From NCBI GenBank assembly GCA_025351985.1, contig JANXUW010000765.1, positions 1 to 12,845 of the forward strand: a stretch of DNA of 12,845 bases, read 5' to 3'. The stretch's first letter is position 1, and each line of letters starts with the position of its first letter. Below the pieces are notes generated by a model that searched no databases, had not been told where the DNA came from, and saw only the letters and a program-made list of their open reading frames with translations. Shown one piece after another: positions 1 to 6,485 of this stretch. A program made the translations under genes and the position numbers. The stretch comes from Pseudolysobacter sp. GTDB lineage: Bacteria > Pseudomonadota > Gammaproteobacteria > Xanthomonadales > Rhodanobacteraceae.

Positions 1-2
1 AC

Positions 3-533
3 TGGCAGGAAGACGTGACCGAAGCGCGCAAGCAGCGCTTGAAGACCACGATTTCGCTCAACGAAACCGTGCGCCGCAAGGAGCGCGACGAGCAGGAAGC
101 ACGGCGCAAGGCGCACAACGATGATCTCGCCTCGGCGATGCCGGCGGATCCGGCAAGCAAGACCAGCGAGCGCATAACCAAGGACTTGGGACTCACCAAA
201 CCTGACCGCATTTTGATCGAAGGCGTGGGCAGCGTCGTCAAGCTTGATGACAAAATCAATGATGCCAAGCCTGCAAAACCGACTGATGCTAGCAGCACCT
301 CGGTGCTCAACGACGATGGCGAATCCACGCCAACCAGCGACGACGGCTTGCAGGCCGACGAGCGTAATCTGAAATCGGACCTGGCTGCCCAAGCGAAGCG
401 CAAACAGGCGAAAGATGTGCTGCTACAGGAAGCCGCGCGCATCGTCAGCGATGAAGTCACCCTGATCAAGAACGACAGACAACTCGCCGAACGTGTATTG
501 CCGCATTCGCCGAACAAGGTCGAGATGAATTAA
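3..533 (+). CDS. prc: C-terminal part of tail-specific protease Prc/Tsp (5' truncated by window edge)
   Basis: The reading frame is open from the first bases and the gene begins upstream, so only about 176 C-terminal residues are visible. They are highly charged, with a helical basic stretch (TTISLNE, then RRKERDEQEARRK) and a closing helix reading LLQEAARIVSDEVTLI. Both are typical of the C-terminal region (DUF3340-type) of the periplasmic carboxy-terminal processing protease Prc/Tsp, an S41-family serine/lysine protease that cleaves proteins with exposed nonpolar C-termini and trims cell-wall hydrolases. The PDZ and catalytic domains lie outside the window, so activity cannot be judged. The middle (about residues 85-120) is a Ser/Thr/Asp-rich low-complexity linker. 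The GTG at 15 is an internal codon, not a start. The gene ends 31 bases before a strong terminator, so it is the last gene of its transcript. The family call rests on recalled similarity of the tail only. Confidence 0.75.
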   Translation, partial: WQEDVTEARKQRLKTTISLNETVRRKERDEQEARRKAHNDDLASAMPADPASKTSERITKDLGLTKPDRILIEGVGSVVKLDDKINDAKPAKPTDASSTSVLNDDGESTPTSDDGLQADERNLKSDLAAQAKRKQAKDVLLQEAARIVSDEVTLIKNDRQLAERVLPHSPNKVEMN

Positions 534-564
534 GCGACGGGAAAACTTGGTAGTGTTATCCAGA

Positions 565-600
565 CGGCGATGCAGCGAAAGTTGCATCGCCGTTTTTTTT
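565..600 (+). terminator. Rho-independent terminator of prc
   Basis: A perfect 10-bp stem (CGGCGATGCA at 565-574 pairing with TGCATCGCCG at 583-592) encloses an 8-base loop and is followed directly by eight T residues (593-600). It lies 31 bases after the prc stop codon. Read on the minus strand there is no T-tract, so it does not serve the convergent lipoprotein gene. Confidence 0.95.
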
Positions 601-640
601 GCCACCTTAGACGCATTGGTGAATCGCAGAGAATGTGCCG

Positions 641-1105
641 CTACTTGATCGGAATCGTGTGCATGCGTTGCAGTTGCCAATCTCCGTTCGGCTGATGCGA
701 CCACAGCGCTTCAAAGCGACCATGAACAAGAATCGTATCGCCAGCGGGAACGATCACCGTTTGCGAATAAACGCCGCGCTGCGTTGCCAAATGCCCATCG
801 ACTGCGGTTGAATCCGCCAACGTCGAATACGCCAGAATTCTGGAGGCGGCGAACGATTTGAGAAACTTGCGGATCGCCTCTCGGCCTTGCACAGCCGCTG
901 CCCCCACGCTGGACACTTCACCGCTCTCGGTGAACATGTCAGCCGACTGATCGTAATCCATGCGCCGCATTGAATCCTCGTACAGCGCCAGCCGCGCGAC
1001 GACTTGTTGTGCGGAGACCTGATCCTCCCCACGCTGCGGCAACGCACAACTCGCAACGAGCAAGAGGAAAACAGCAACCAACGTAGCGTGACCCGACGAT
1101 GCCAT
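641..1105 (-). CDS. Putative lipoprotein with NTF2/SnoaL-like (DUF4440-type) domain
   Basis: This encodes 154 residues. The N-terminus is a lipoprotein signal: a short polar start, a hydrophobic stretch (residues 8-18) and a lipobox Val-Ala-Ser-Cys, with Cys20 the predicted lipidated residue. The rest matches the NTF2-like pattern of SnoaL/DUF4440 proteins: an N-terminal helix (ALYEDSMRRMDYDQSADMF, 40-58), a GREAIRKFL helix (74-82), and alternating strands ending in WQLQRMHTIPI. Such domains form small cone-shaped pockets and occur as enzymes or binding proteins; no specific ligand can be inferred. The ATG is preceded by AAGGA at good spacing. The gene lies 91 bases after the aminopeptidase gene and may be the last cistron of that run. 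No terminator is visible after it on this strand. Fold confidence is moderate and function unknown. Confidence 0.75.
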   Translation of the reverse strand: MASSGHATLVAVFLLLVASCALPQRGEDQVSAQQVVARLALYEDSMRRMDYDQSADMFTESGEVSSVGAAAVQGREAIRKFLKSFAASRILAYSTLADSTAVDGHLATQRGVYSQTVIVPAGDTILVHGRFEALWSHQPNGDWQLQRMHTIPIK

Positions 1106-1196
1106 GCGGCTTTCCTTTTAATATGAATGTTGCAGCTGGTCGAGACATAAATTGCCGGAGACCAGACGTCGATCCTAGGCGGATTGATGGACTCGA

Positions 1197-2582
1197 TCAA
1201 TTCCTCGCCGCATAACGATGCTGGAGGAAATCAAAATACGCACGCAAACCCTGCGCCTCGCCGCCTTTCGGTCGTCCCGGACGATCGGCATCGTTCCATG
1301 AATAGACGTCCAGATGCGACCACGCCTGCGCCTCGGGCACGAAGCGTTGCAGGTACAGCGCGGCGGTGATCGCACCGGCGTGGCGCGAGGCACCGGCGTT
1401 GGCCATGTCGGCGATCGAGGAGTCGAGCATGCTGCGATACGGCTGCCACAATGGCAGGCGCCATAGCGGATCGTTGACCTCGCGACTGCTGGAGAGCAGA
1501 CCATCGGCGACGTCATCGCGATTGCTGAACAACACCGGCAACTCCGGACCGAGCGCGATGCGCGCCGCGCCCGTGAGCGTGGCGAAATCGAGGATCAGAT
1601 CGGGCGATTGTTCGACCGCATAACTCAACGCATCGCCGAGAATCACACGACCCTCGGCATCGGTATTGTCGATCTCGACCGTGACGCCGCTACGCGTGCG
1701 GATGATTTCGCCGGGCCGATAGGCATTGCCCGCAATCGAGTTCTCGACCGCCGGGATCAACAGCGTCAGCCGCACCGGTAATTTCGCCGCCATCACCAGG
1801 CCAGCCAGCGCGATCGCGTGCGCGGCGCCGCCCATGTCTTTTTTCATCCAGCGCATGCCGTCGGCGGGTTTGATGTCGAGTCCGCCGGTATCGAAACACA
1901 CGCCCTTGCCGATCAGCACGAGATGCGGCTCGTCGGTGTTGCCCCAGCGCAATTCGGCGAGCCGCGGCGCGCGATGACTGGCGCGACCGACGGCGTGAAT
2001 CGCGGGGAAATTCGCATCGAGCAAGGCATCACCGATCCAGTCGCGATACTCGGCGCCATGGGTTTGCGCGAGCGCCTGCACCGCTGCCGCTAGCTCGACC
2101 GGACCAAGGTCTTCGGTCGGCGTATTGATGAGATCTCGCGTCTGGTAGATGCCATCCAGCAGCGGCTGTACGGCAGCCAGGATGGCGGCGTTGATCGCAA
2201 GTTCTGCAGCTACGCGCGCGGCCTTTTTGTATCGACCGAAATGATACGCACCGAGCGCCCAGCCCAGCGCCGCGCGCTGCGGATCCAGCGCAACTTCGCC
2301 AGCGGTATCGAGATGATAAATGCCGACCGGAAGCCGTCGCGGCAATGCCGCCAGCGCATAAATATCCGATGTACTCGCGACACCGATCAACACCGCGTGC
2401 AAACTGCCATCGCCCTTGGGCACCAGGCAAACACTGCCGGCCTCGGCACGAAAATCGTTGGCGATTACCCACGCACTTTGGCTGGTATCGAGCTGCTGCA
2501 GAACCCCACTCAAGCTTGCCGCAGTGACGGGCAATATCGCTATGGACGAAGTGGTGGTCTGGCGCTCGATCAGGGCGTGCAT
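1197..2582 (-). CDS. M17-family leucyl aminopeptidase-type metallopeptidase
   Basis: This encodes 461 residues, slightly shorter than E. coli PepA (about 503). M17 enzymes remove N-terminal residues from peptides using two divalent metals, normally in the cytoplasm. The diagnostic NTDAEGR signature is present at 306-312. From alignment with the family, the metal ligands are Lys226, Asp231, Asp249, Asp308 and Glu310, and the catalytic residues Lys238 and Arg312. Their relative spacing matches my recollection of PepA. The N-terminal half (1-150) is the divergent alpha/beta domain; the core peptidase begins near residue 150 (QTRDLINTPTEDL). No signal peptide is seen. The ATG has AAAGGA upstream, and the start is only 34 bases after the HAD gene stop, so the two are almost certainly cotranscribed. 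All catalytic residues are intact. The substrate range cannot be told from sequence, and I leave the symbol blank because several M17 paralogues (PepA, PepB and others) exist. Confidence 0.95.
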   Translation of the reverse strand: MHALIERQTTTSSIAILPVTAASLSGVLQQLDTSQSAWVIANDFRAEAGSVCLVPKGDGSLHAVLIGVASTSDIYALAALPRRLPVGIYHLDTAGEVALDPQRAALGWALGAYHFGRYKKAARVAAELAINAAILAAVQPLLDGIYQTRDLINTPTEDLGPVELAAAVQALAQTHGAEYRDWIGDALLDANFPAIHAVGRASHRAPRLAELRWGNTDEPHLVLIGKGVCFDTGGLDIKPADGMRWMKKDMGGAAHAIALAGLVMAAKLPVRLTLLIPAVENSIAGNAYRPGEIIRTRSGVTVEIDNTDAEGRVILGDALSYAVEQSPDLILDFATLTGAARIALGPELPVLFSNRDDVADGLLSSSREVNDPLWRLPLWQPYRSMLDSSIADMANAGASRHAGAITAALYLQRFVPEAQAWSHLDVYSWNDADRPGRPKGGEAQGLRAYFDFLQHRYAARN

Positions 2583-2616
2583 CGGTATTCCTTTGATGAG
2601 AAAAAAGGCGACGGAA

Positions 2617-3312
2617 TCACATCCCGCGCTGATGATTTTCCAGCCAGTGTGCGAGTTGACCGAGATCGCTCAAGGTCAAGTCCGGCGCGACCGGATGCGC
2701 CCATGTGGAATCGCTGCGATTGAGCCACGCGGTGCGCAAACCGGCATCGCGTGCGCCGAGCACATCCAGTTCCGCGTCGTCGCCGACGTGCAGGACTTCA
2801 TGCGGTTGCAGGCCGAGGCGTTCGCACGCGGTATGGAAAATCGAGGCGTGCGGTTTGGCCGCGCCGAACTCGCGCGCCGATACCGAGAACTGGAAAAAAC
2901 GGCGCAGCCCGATGCGATCGAGATCGGCATTGCCGTTCGAAATACTGACCAGCGGCAGCAGCGCGGCGAGACGTTCGAGCGCCGGCAATGCATCGCTGTA
3001 GCACTCGACCTGATTGCGCGCGGTGAAGTACTCGATGTAGGCGCGCTCGACCCAATCCTCGCCCATCTCGAACGGCGTGAACACGGCGCGCAGACTCAGC
3101 TTGCGCAGCGCGGTGAAATCATGGCCGAGGTGCGGATTCTCGCCGTAAATACGCTCGCGCAACGCGCGCAGTTCCGCCACGGGCCACGCCGCAGCCACGT
3201 GCGGACATTCCTGCTGCAGCCAGCCTTCGAGGTGCTGTTCGGCACGCAGTATTACCGGCTCGATCGGCCACAAAGTATCGTCCAGATCCAGCGAGATGGC
3301 GCGGATGCGCAC
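2617..3312 (-). CDS. HAD-superfamily phosphatase (subfamily IA, YigB-like)
   Basis: Counting from the chosen start this encodes 231 residues. All four HAD motifs are visible: motif I with nucleophile Asp9 and acid Asp11 (DLDDTLW), motif II Ser125 (SISNGN), motif III Lys153 (AAKP) and motif IV around 177-183 (GDDAELD). The helical cap between motifs I and II (about 15-105) marks subfamily IA. Overall form resembles YigB-type phosphatases, which act on FMN and a riboflavin precursor, but the substrate is unproven. I chose the GTG at 3312 rather than an ATG at 3360. It is 13 bases past the stop of the upstream binding-protein gene, has GGAG seven bases before it, and starts right at the first beta strand (RIRAISLDLD). 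The ATG would overlap the upstream gene and add a non-homologous basic extension. It sits in an operon with the PstS-like and M17 genes. Confidence 0.92.
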   Translation of the reverse strand: MRIRAISLDLDDTLWPIEPVILRAEQHLEGWLQQECPHVAAAWPVAELRALRERIYGENPHLGHDFTALRKLSLRAVFTPFEMGEDWVERAYIEYFTARNQVECYSDALPALERLAALLPLVSISNGNADLDRIGLRRFFQFSVSAREFGAAKPHASIFHTACERLGLQPHEVLHVGDDAELDVLGARDAGLRTAWLNRSDSTWAHPVAPDLTLSDLGQLAHWLENHQRGM

Positions 3313-3325
3313 GCGAGTTCTCCGC

Positions 3326-4513
3326 TCAGTGTTTGCTGTCGCTGCCGGATTTTTCCGCATCCTTGGCAGCCTGCGTTTTCGCCGCGGCGCTGTCTTTCAC
3401 TTCCTGGGTTAGCGGCGAATTCGGCGAGCTGCTCTGCATCGCCGACGCAGTTGCGTTGACTGCCGAGACCGGACGCGAACCGGTACTGGTGGTGACGATC
3501 GTCGCACCGCTGCTGTCGGCGGTGTGATCGATGCCGATCTGCGCATCGATGTAGGCAAAGTGTTCTTCGTTTTTGGTCAACAGATCCGGCGCTTCGCCAT
3601 AACCGACCACCTGATGCTTGCGCATGATCGCGAGCGCTTCGGGGCCGGCGGCAAACTGCACAAACTCCTGCACCTTCGGGTTGTTCCTGCCATCCTCGCG
3701 CGCGGCCAGAAACAGCTTGGTGTACAGCGGATACGTGCCGCTGGCGATGCTTTCGCGCGATGGCGCAATGCCTTCGACGCTGAGGATTTTCACGCTCTTG
3801 TTGGCATACACCGCCGACAACGTGGTCAGCCCCATGCCGAACTCGTTGAGTGCGATGTCTTCTTCGAGTTTGGCCGTATTTACGTACAAACGCGGCGCCG
3901 CAACACGCTGGTCACCATTGCGGAAAATCAGGTAACGAAAACTGAATTCGACGCCATCGAGCGGACCAGCGACGGCGTCGACATTGATCGGCGCATCGGC
4001 GCCACCGAGCTCTTTCCAGTTGCTGATCTTGGCGTAATAGATATCGTGCAGTTGTTTCAGGCTGAGGCTGCCGACCGGATTTTTCGGCGACGTGATTACC
4101 ACCACCGCGTCCCACGCGATCGGATAAAACGTCATGCCGGTTTCTTCGCTGCGCTTTTCCGACGCGGGGCGCGCGGTGCCGGCAATATCCGCGGCACCGG
4201 TCGATACCGCATCGATGCCGGAAATCGTGCTGAACGGCTGCATTTCGATGCGGCCTTTTTTCTGCTTCTCGAACTCCTTGGCGAGATCGGCGACGAACGC
4301 GCGCGACGTCGCCAGATCGCCGCGCCAGATGATGCTCGGCAGCGCGACGACCGGTGCCGCCGGCGCTTTTTTCGCTTTCGCCGGAGCCGCCGCGGCGGCA
4401 GCCGGTTTGGCCGGCGCGGCCGCGGCGGGTGCCTTGTCGGCCGCGCCAGCGGTGAACGTGGCGCTCAGCAGCAGAAACATCGCCGCCCATCGGGTATATC
4501 GAAATGCAATCAC
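3326..4513 (-). CDS. PstS-like periplasmic substrate-binding protein (phosphate-type)
   Basis: This encodes 395 residues. It has a Sec signal peptide (Arg residues, hydrophobic core about 10-20, likely cleavage after AGA near residue 24), then an Ala/Pro/Lys-rich low-complexity linker (27-57), then a PBP-like domain (about 58-330). The segments SGIDAVSTGAADIAGTARP (98-116) and the stretch around 134-171 (DAVVVITSPKNP, then LHDIYYAKISNWKELGG) are typical of PstS-family phosphate-binding proteins. A Ser/Thr/Ala-rich tail (330-395) is probably disordered. The start is GTG, supported by GGAAG eight bases upstream. No PstC, PstA, PstB or PhoU gene is adjacent, so this is an orphan binding protein. 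It may supply an unlinked transporter, sense a ligand, or act in envelope phosphate binding. It is the first gene of the tight binding protein-HAD-M17 run and begins 98 bases after degQ. Phosphate as ligand is inferred from family resemblance. Confidence 0.88.
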   Translation of the reverse strand: MIAFRYTRWAAMFLLLSATFTAGAADKAPAAAAPAKPAAAAAAPAKAKKAPAAPVVALPSIIWRGDLATSRAFVADLAKEFEKQKKGRIEMQPFSTISGIDAVSTGAADIAGTARPASEKRSEETGMTFYPIAWDAVVVITSPKNPVGSLSLKQLHDIYYAKISNWKELGGADAPINVDAVAGPLDGVEFSFRYLIFRNGDQRVAAPRLYVNTAKLEEDIALNEFGMGLTTLSAVYANKSVKILSVEGIAPSRESIASGTYPLYTKLFLAAREDGRNNPKVQEFVQFAAGPEALAIMRKHQVVGYGEAPDLLTKNEEHFAYIDAQIGIDHTADSSGATIVTTSTGSRPVSAVNATASAMQSSSPNSPLTQEVKDSAAAKTQAAKDAEKSGSDSKH

Positions 4514-4611
4514 AGGTCACTTCCAGAAAATAAAATCGTCAACCCGTGATTATCGCGATTCCGACCCATCAACGCGAGCTTTTGTGAGCTGCCACCTCGA
4601 ATTTCCGGCGC

Positions 4612-6003
4612 CTACTGCAAAGGTACGAGGAACGAATTGTTGCCGCGAACCACCGACAGCAGCAATTGGCGCACGCGTTTTGTGCCGAGGCGTTCGAGGT
4701 CGCGCACACTGCCGATCTCGACTTGATTCACCGCGAACACGATATCGCCGTTCTTCAAACCGCTCGCCGCGGCGCGGCTGCCCGGCGCAACACGCGTGAT
4801 ACTGATTCCGCTCAAACCGGCGCTGTGCTGGCGCTCACCGAGATCGGCGAACTCGGCACCGTCGAGCCGCGGATCGAGCTTGGCACCGCTGCTCGTGGCG
4901 AGCTGCTCGGTGGCCGTGCGCACGCTCGCCTCGATCGGCTTGCCATCGCGCAACAGCTTGAGCTGGATCGCACTGCCGACGGGCAACAGGCCTTCGGCGT
5001 TGTGCAGCTCCTGCTCGGTCGCGACGGGTTTGCCGTTGACCGCGGTGATCACGTCACCGGGTTTGAGGCCAGCGCTGGCGGATGGCGAATCGTTCTGCAC
5101 ACGCGTCACCACCACACCCTGGCTCGGTTCGATTTCGAGCATGCGCGCGATCTCGGGCGTGAGATCCTGCGCCTCGATGCCGAGCGTGCCGCGCTTCACC
5201 GAACCGCTGCTGATGAGCTGGCGCATCACGTCGCCGGCGAGGTTGGCCGGGATCGCAAAACCGATGCCGGCACTCGCGCCGGACGGCGAAACGATCTGCG
5301 AATTGATGCCGACCAGTTCGCCGCGCAGGTTGACTAGCGCGCCACCGGAATTTCCCGGATTGATCGAAGCGTCGGTCTGGATGAAACTCTGATAACCCAT
5401 GCCGCGCAGGCCGCTGCGGCCGAGTGCGCTGACGATGCCCGAGGTGACGGTCTGGCCGAGTCCGAACGGGTTGCCGACCGCCACTACAAAATCGCCGACC
5501 TGCAATTTGTTGGTATCGGCCAGCACTAGCGCGCTGAGATTTTCCGCCGGCATCTGGATCACCGCGACATCGGTATCGGGATCGCTGCCGACCAGCTTGG
5601 CCTTGAGCGTGCGACCGTCGTGCAAGGTGACGGCGATATCGTCCGCACCGTCGATCACGTGATTATTCGTGAGCACATAACCCTTCGCCGCATCTATGAT
5701 CACCCCCGAGCCGAGCGACTGCTCGATGCGTTCGCGCGGTGCATTCTGCAATCCGAAAAACTGGCGGAAGAACGGATCTTCGGCCATCGGATTGCGCACG
5801 CGCACGCGAGTTTTCGAATTGATATTCACTACCGCCGGGGTAACGTGTTCGAGCATCGGCGCGAGCGACGGCAGCGGCTGGCCATCGACGGCAAGTGGCA
5901 ATGCGCCGGCGTATGAGTGCGGCGATACCGCGAGCGTGGCAAACAGGCCAAGGGCGACAAAAGAAATCGCGCGCGTCACGCGCCACAACGAAAGATTCGA
6001 CAT
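4612..6003 (-). CDS. degQ: Periplasmic serine endoprotease, DegQ/MucD (Do/HtrA) family
   Basis: This encodes 463 residues from the chosen start, the usual length for DegQ/MucD. HtrA proteases degrade or refold damaged envelope proteins in the periplasm. A signal peptide covers about 1-32 (WRVTRAISFVALGLFATLAV core, cleavage near YAG-A). The trypsin-like domain follows, with the catalytic triad His115 (TNNHV), Asp145 (DPDTDVAV) and Ser219 (NPGNSGG). Two PDZ domains are visible, about 262-365 (QGVVVTRVQNDSPSASAGL inside) and 385-460 (SGISITRVAPGSRAAASGL inside). The ATG at 6003 is chosen because AGGAG lies six bases upstream and the signal peptide then starts correctly; a longer frame to 6084 adds an unlikely polar extension. 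It diverges from nrdJa across a shared 482-base region. No sigma-E-like promoter was convincing; a weak TTGCGA/TATCTG pair with a 17-base spacer lies upstream on this strand. DegP, DegQ and MucD cannot be firmly separated here. Confidence 0.95.
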   Translation of the reverse strand: MSNLSLWRVTRAISFVALGLFATLAVSPHSYAGALPLAVDGQPLPSLAPMLEHVTPAVVNINSKTRVRVRNPMAEDPFFRQFFGLQNAPRERIEQSLGSGVIIDAAKGYVLTNNHVIDGADDIAVTLHDGRTLKAKLVGSDPDTDVAVIQMPAENLSALVLADTNKLQVGDFVVAVGNPFGLGQTVTSGIVSALGRSGLRGMGYQSFIQTDASINPGNSGGALVNLRGELVGINSQIVSPSGASAGIGFAIPANLAGDVMRQLISSGSVKRGTLGIEAQDLTPEIARMLEIEPSQGVVVTRVQNDSPSASAGLKPGDVITAVNGKPVATEQELHNAEGLLPVGSAIQLKLLRDGKPIEASVRTATEQLATSSGAKLDPRLDGAEFADLGERQHSAGLSGISITRVAPGSRAAASGLKNGDIVFAVNQVEIGSVRDLERLGTKRVRQLLLSVVRGNNSFLVPLQ

Positions 6004-6171
6004 GGAAGCTCCTGAAAAACTGAGGTGGACTGGTGAGACCACAGATAGCGGCCGGGGTTTCCTTTCGCAAGTTACTCCGTGCATGCCAGATACTGACCAA
6101 AACTGGCTATTCGCTCCGTTGTTTTTTCAGGAATAGTTTTCAAGTTGTTGAAAAAATGGCGAATAAATCCT

Positions 6172-6200
6172 TTGACATCTGCCGGTCACAGGGTTACGTT
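6172..6200 (+). promoter_or_regulatory. Candidate sigma-70 promoter for nrdJa
   Basis: A perfect -35 hexamer TTGACA (6172-6177) is followed, after 17 bases, by TACGTT (6195-6200), which keeps the three most conserved -10 positions (T1, A2, T6). Transcription would start near 6207, leaving a leader of about 280 bases before nrdJa. A weaker alternative, TTGCAT (6231-6236) with TATTGG (6254-6259), also has a 17-base spacer and would place both NrdR-like boxes over the promoter. Confidence 0.45.
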
Positions 6201-6213
6201 ATCGCCCCTGCAA

Positions 6214-6229
6214 CCACAACATCTTGTGG
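6214..6229. promoter_or_regulatory. NrdR-box-like operator 1 upstream of nrdJa
   Basis: CCACAACATCTTGTGG is the core of a perfect inverted repeat (8-base arms at 6212-6219 and 6224-6231 around CATC). Against the NrdR consensus acaCwAtATaTwGtgt it matches 12 of 16 positions, including the strongest ones (C4, A6, A8, T9, T11, G13). NrdR is the zinc-finger/ATP-cone repressor of ribonucleotide reductase genes and binds paired boxes. A second match lies exactly 16 bases downstream. Confidence 0.65.
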
Positions 6230-6245
6230 TTTGCATTGGGATAGA

Positions 6246-6261
6246 AACCTACGTATTGGGT
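6246..6261. promoter_or_regulatory. NrdR-box-like operator 2 upstream of nrdJa
   Basis: AACCTACGTATTGGGT matches 11 of 16 positions of the NrdR consensus and is less symmetrical than box 1. It starts 32 bases after box 1 starts (16-base gap), three turns of the helix. That is the spacing known for tandem NrdR boxes, and it is the main reason to accept this weaker site. Confidence 0.55.
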
Positions 6262-6344
6262 AGCCGGGTTTTTGTCATTCCGCGCATCCCATCTCGGAGC
6301 AGAGCCAGTGCCACACCTCGGAAAGCATGCGGACAGCGTCGGTT

Positions 6345-6392
6345 CACCGGTTTCGCCGGTGGCAATGCTGGCGGCAGCTTTTTGCCGGTAGC
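6345..6392 (+). other. Two adjacent hairpins in the nrdJa leader
   Basis: CACCGG (6345-6350) pairs with CCGGTG (6356-6361) around a 5-base loop. Just downstream GCT and CGGCA (6367-6376) pair with TGCCG and AGC (6383-6392), leaving a two-by-two internal loop. They lie about 95-140 bases before the start codon inside the predicted transcript. Neither is followed by a T-tract, so they are not terminators. I could not fit the region to a cobalamin riboswitch. Function is unknown. Confidence 0.4.
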
Positions 6393-6471
6393 GGCAACCT
6401 CTGCGTATCACAATGGTCAAAAACGAGCAGCGGTCTGGGGGGATCGCTACGTTGTTCGAGTCAAGTAATTT

Positions 6472-6476
6472 GGAGG
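6472..6476 (+). promoter_or_regulatory. Ribosome binding site deciding the nrdJa start
   Basis: GGAGG lies nine bases before the ATG at 6486. This favours that ATG over in-frame codons up to 6327, whose translated extension (53 residues) is Arg/Trp/Ser-rich and unlike any ribonucleotide reductase N-terminus. Confidence 0.8.
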
Positions 6477-6485
6477 TCAAAAGGA

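Noticed and set aside
2416..3459. Long plus-strand open frame of 347 codons
   Set aside because: It is antisense to the HAD gene and the ends of its neighbours, which carry full catalytic motifs on the other strand.
3524..4549. Long plus-strand open frame of 341 codons
   Set aside because: It is antisense to the PstS-like gene. It is Arg-rich with no domain and arises from the GC-rich codon pattern of the real gene.
6084..6170. Sigma-E promoter for degQ
   Set aside because: AACTT occurs on the minus strand, but no matching TCTGA-type -10 lies 16-17 bases downstream.
6207..6485. Cobalamin riboswitch upstream of the B12-dependent reductase
   Set aside because: The conserved B12-box (AGCCAGGAGACCTGCC-like) and GCAACTG-type core were not found on the plus strand; a GCCAGTGCCAC stretch is only a superficial match.
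6327..6485. N-terminal extension of NrdJa by 53 residues
   Set aside because: The extension is Arg/Trp/Ser-rich, unlike reductase N-termini, and the ATG at 6486 has a GGAGG at nine bases.
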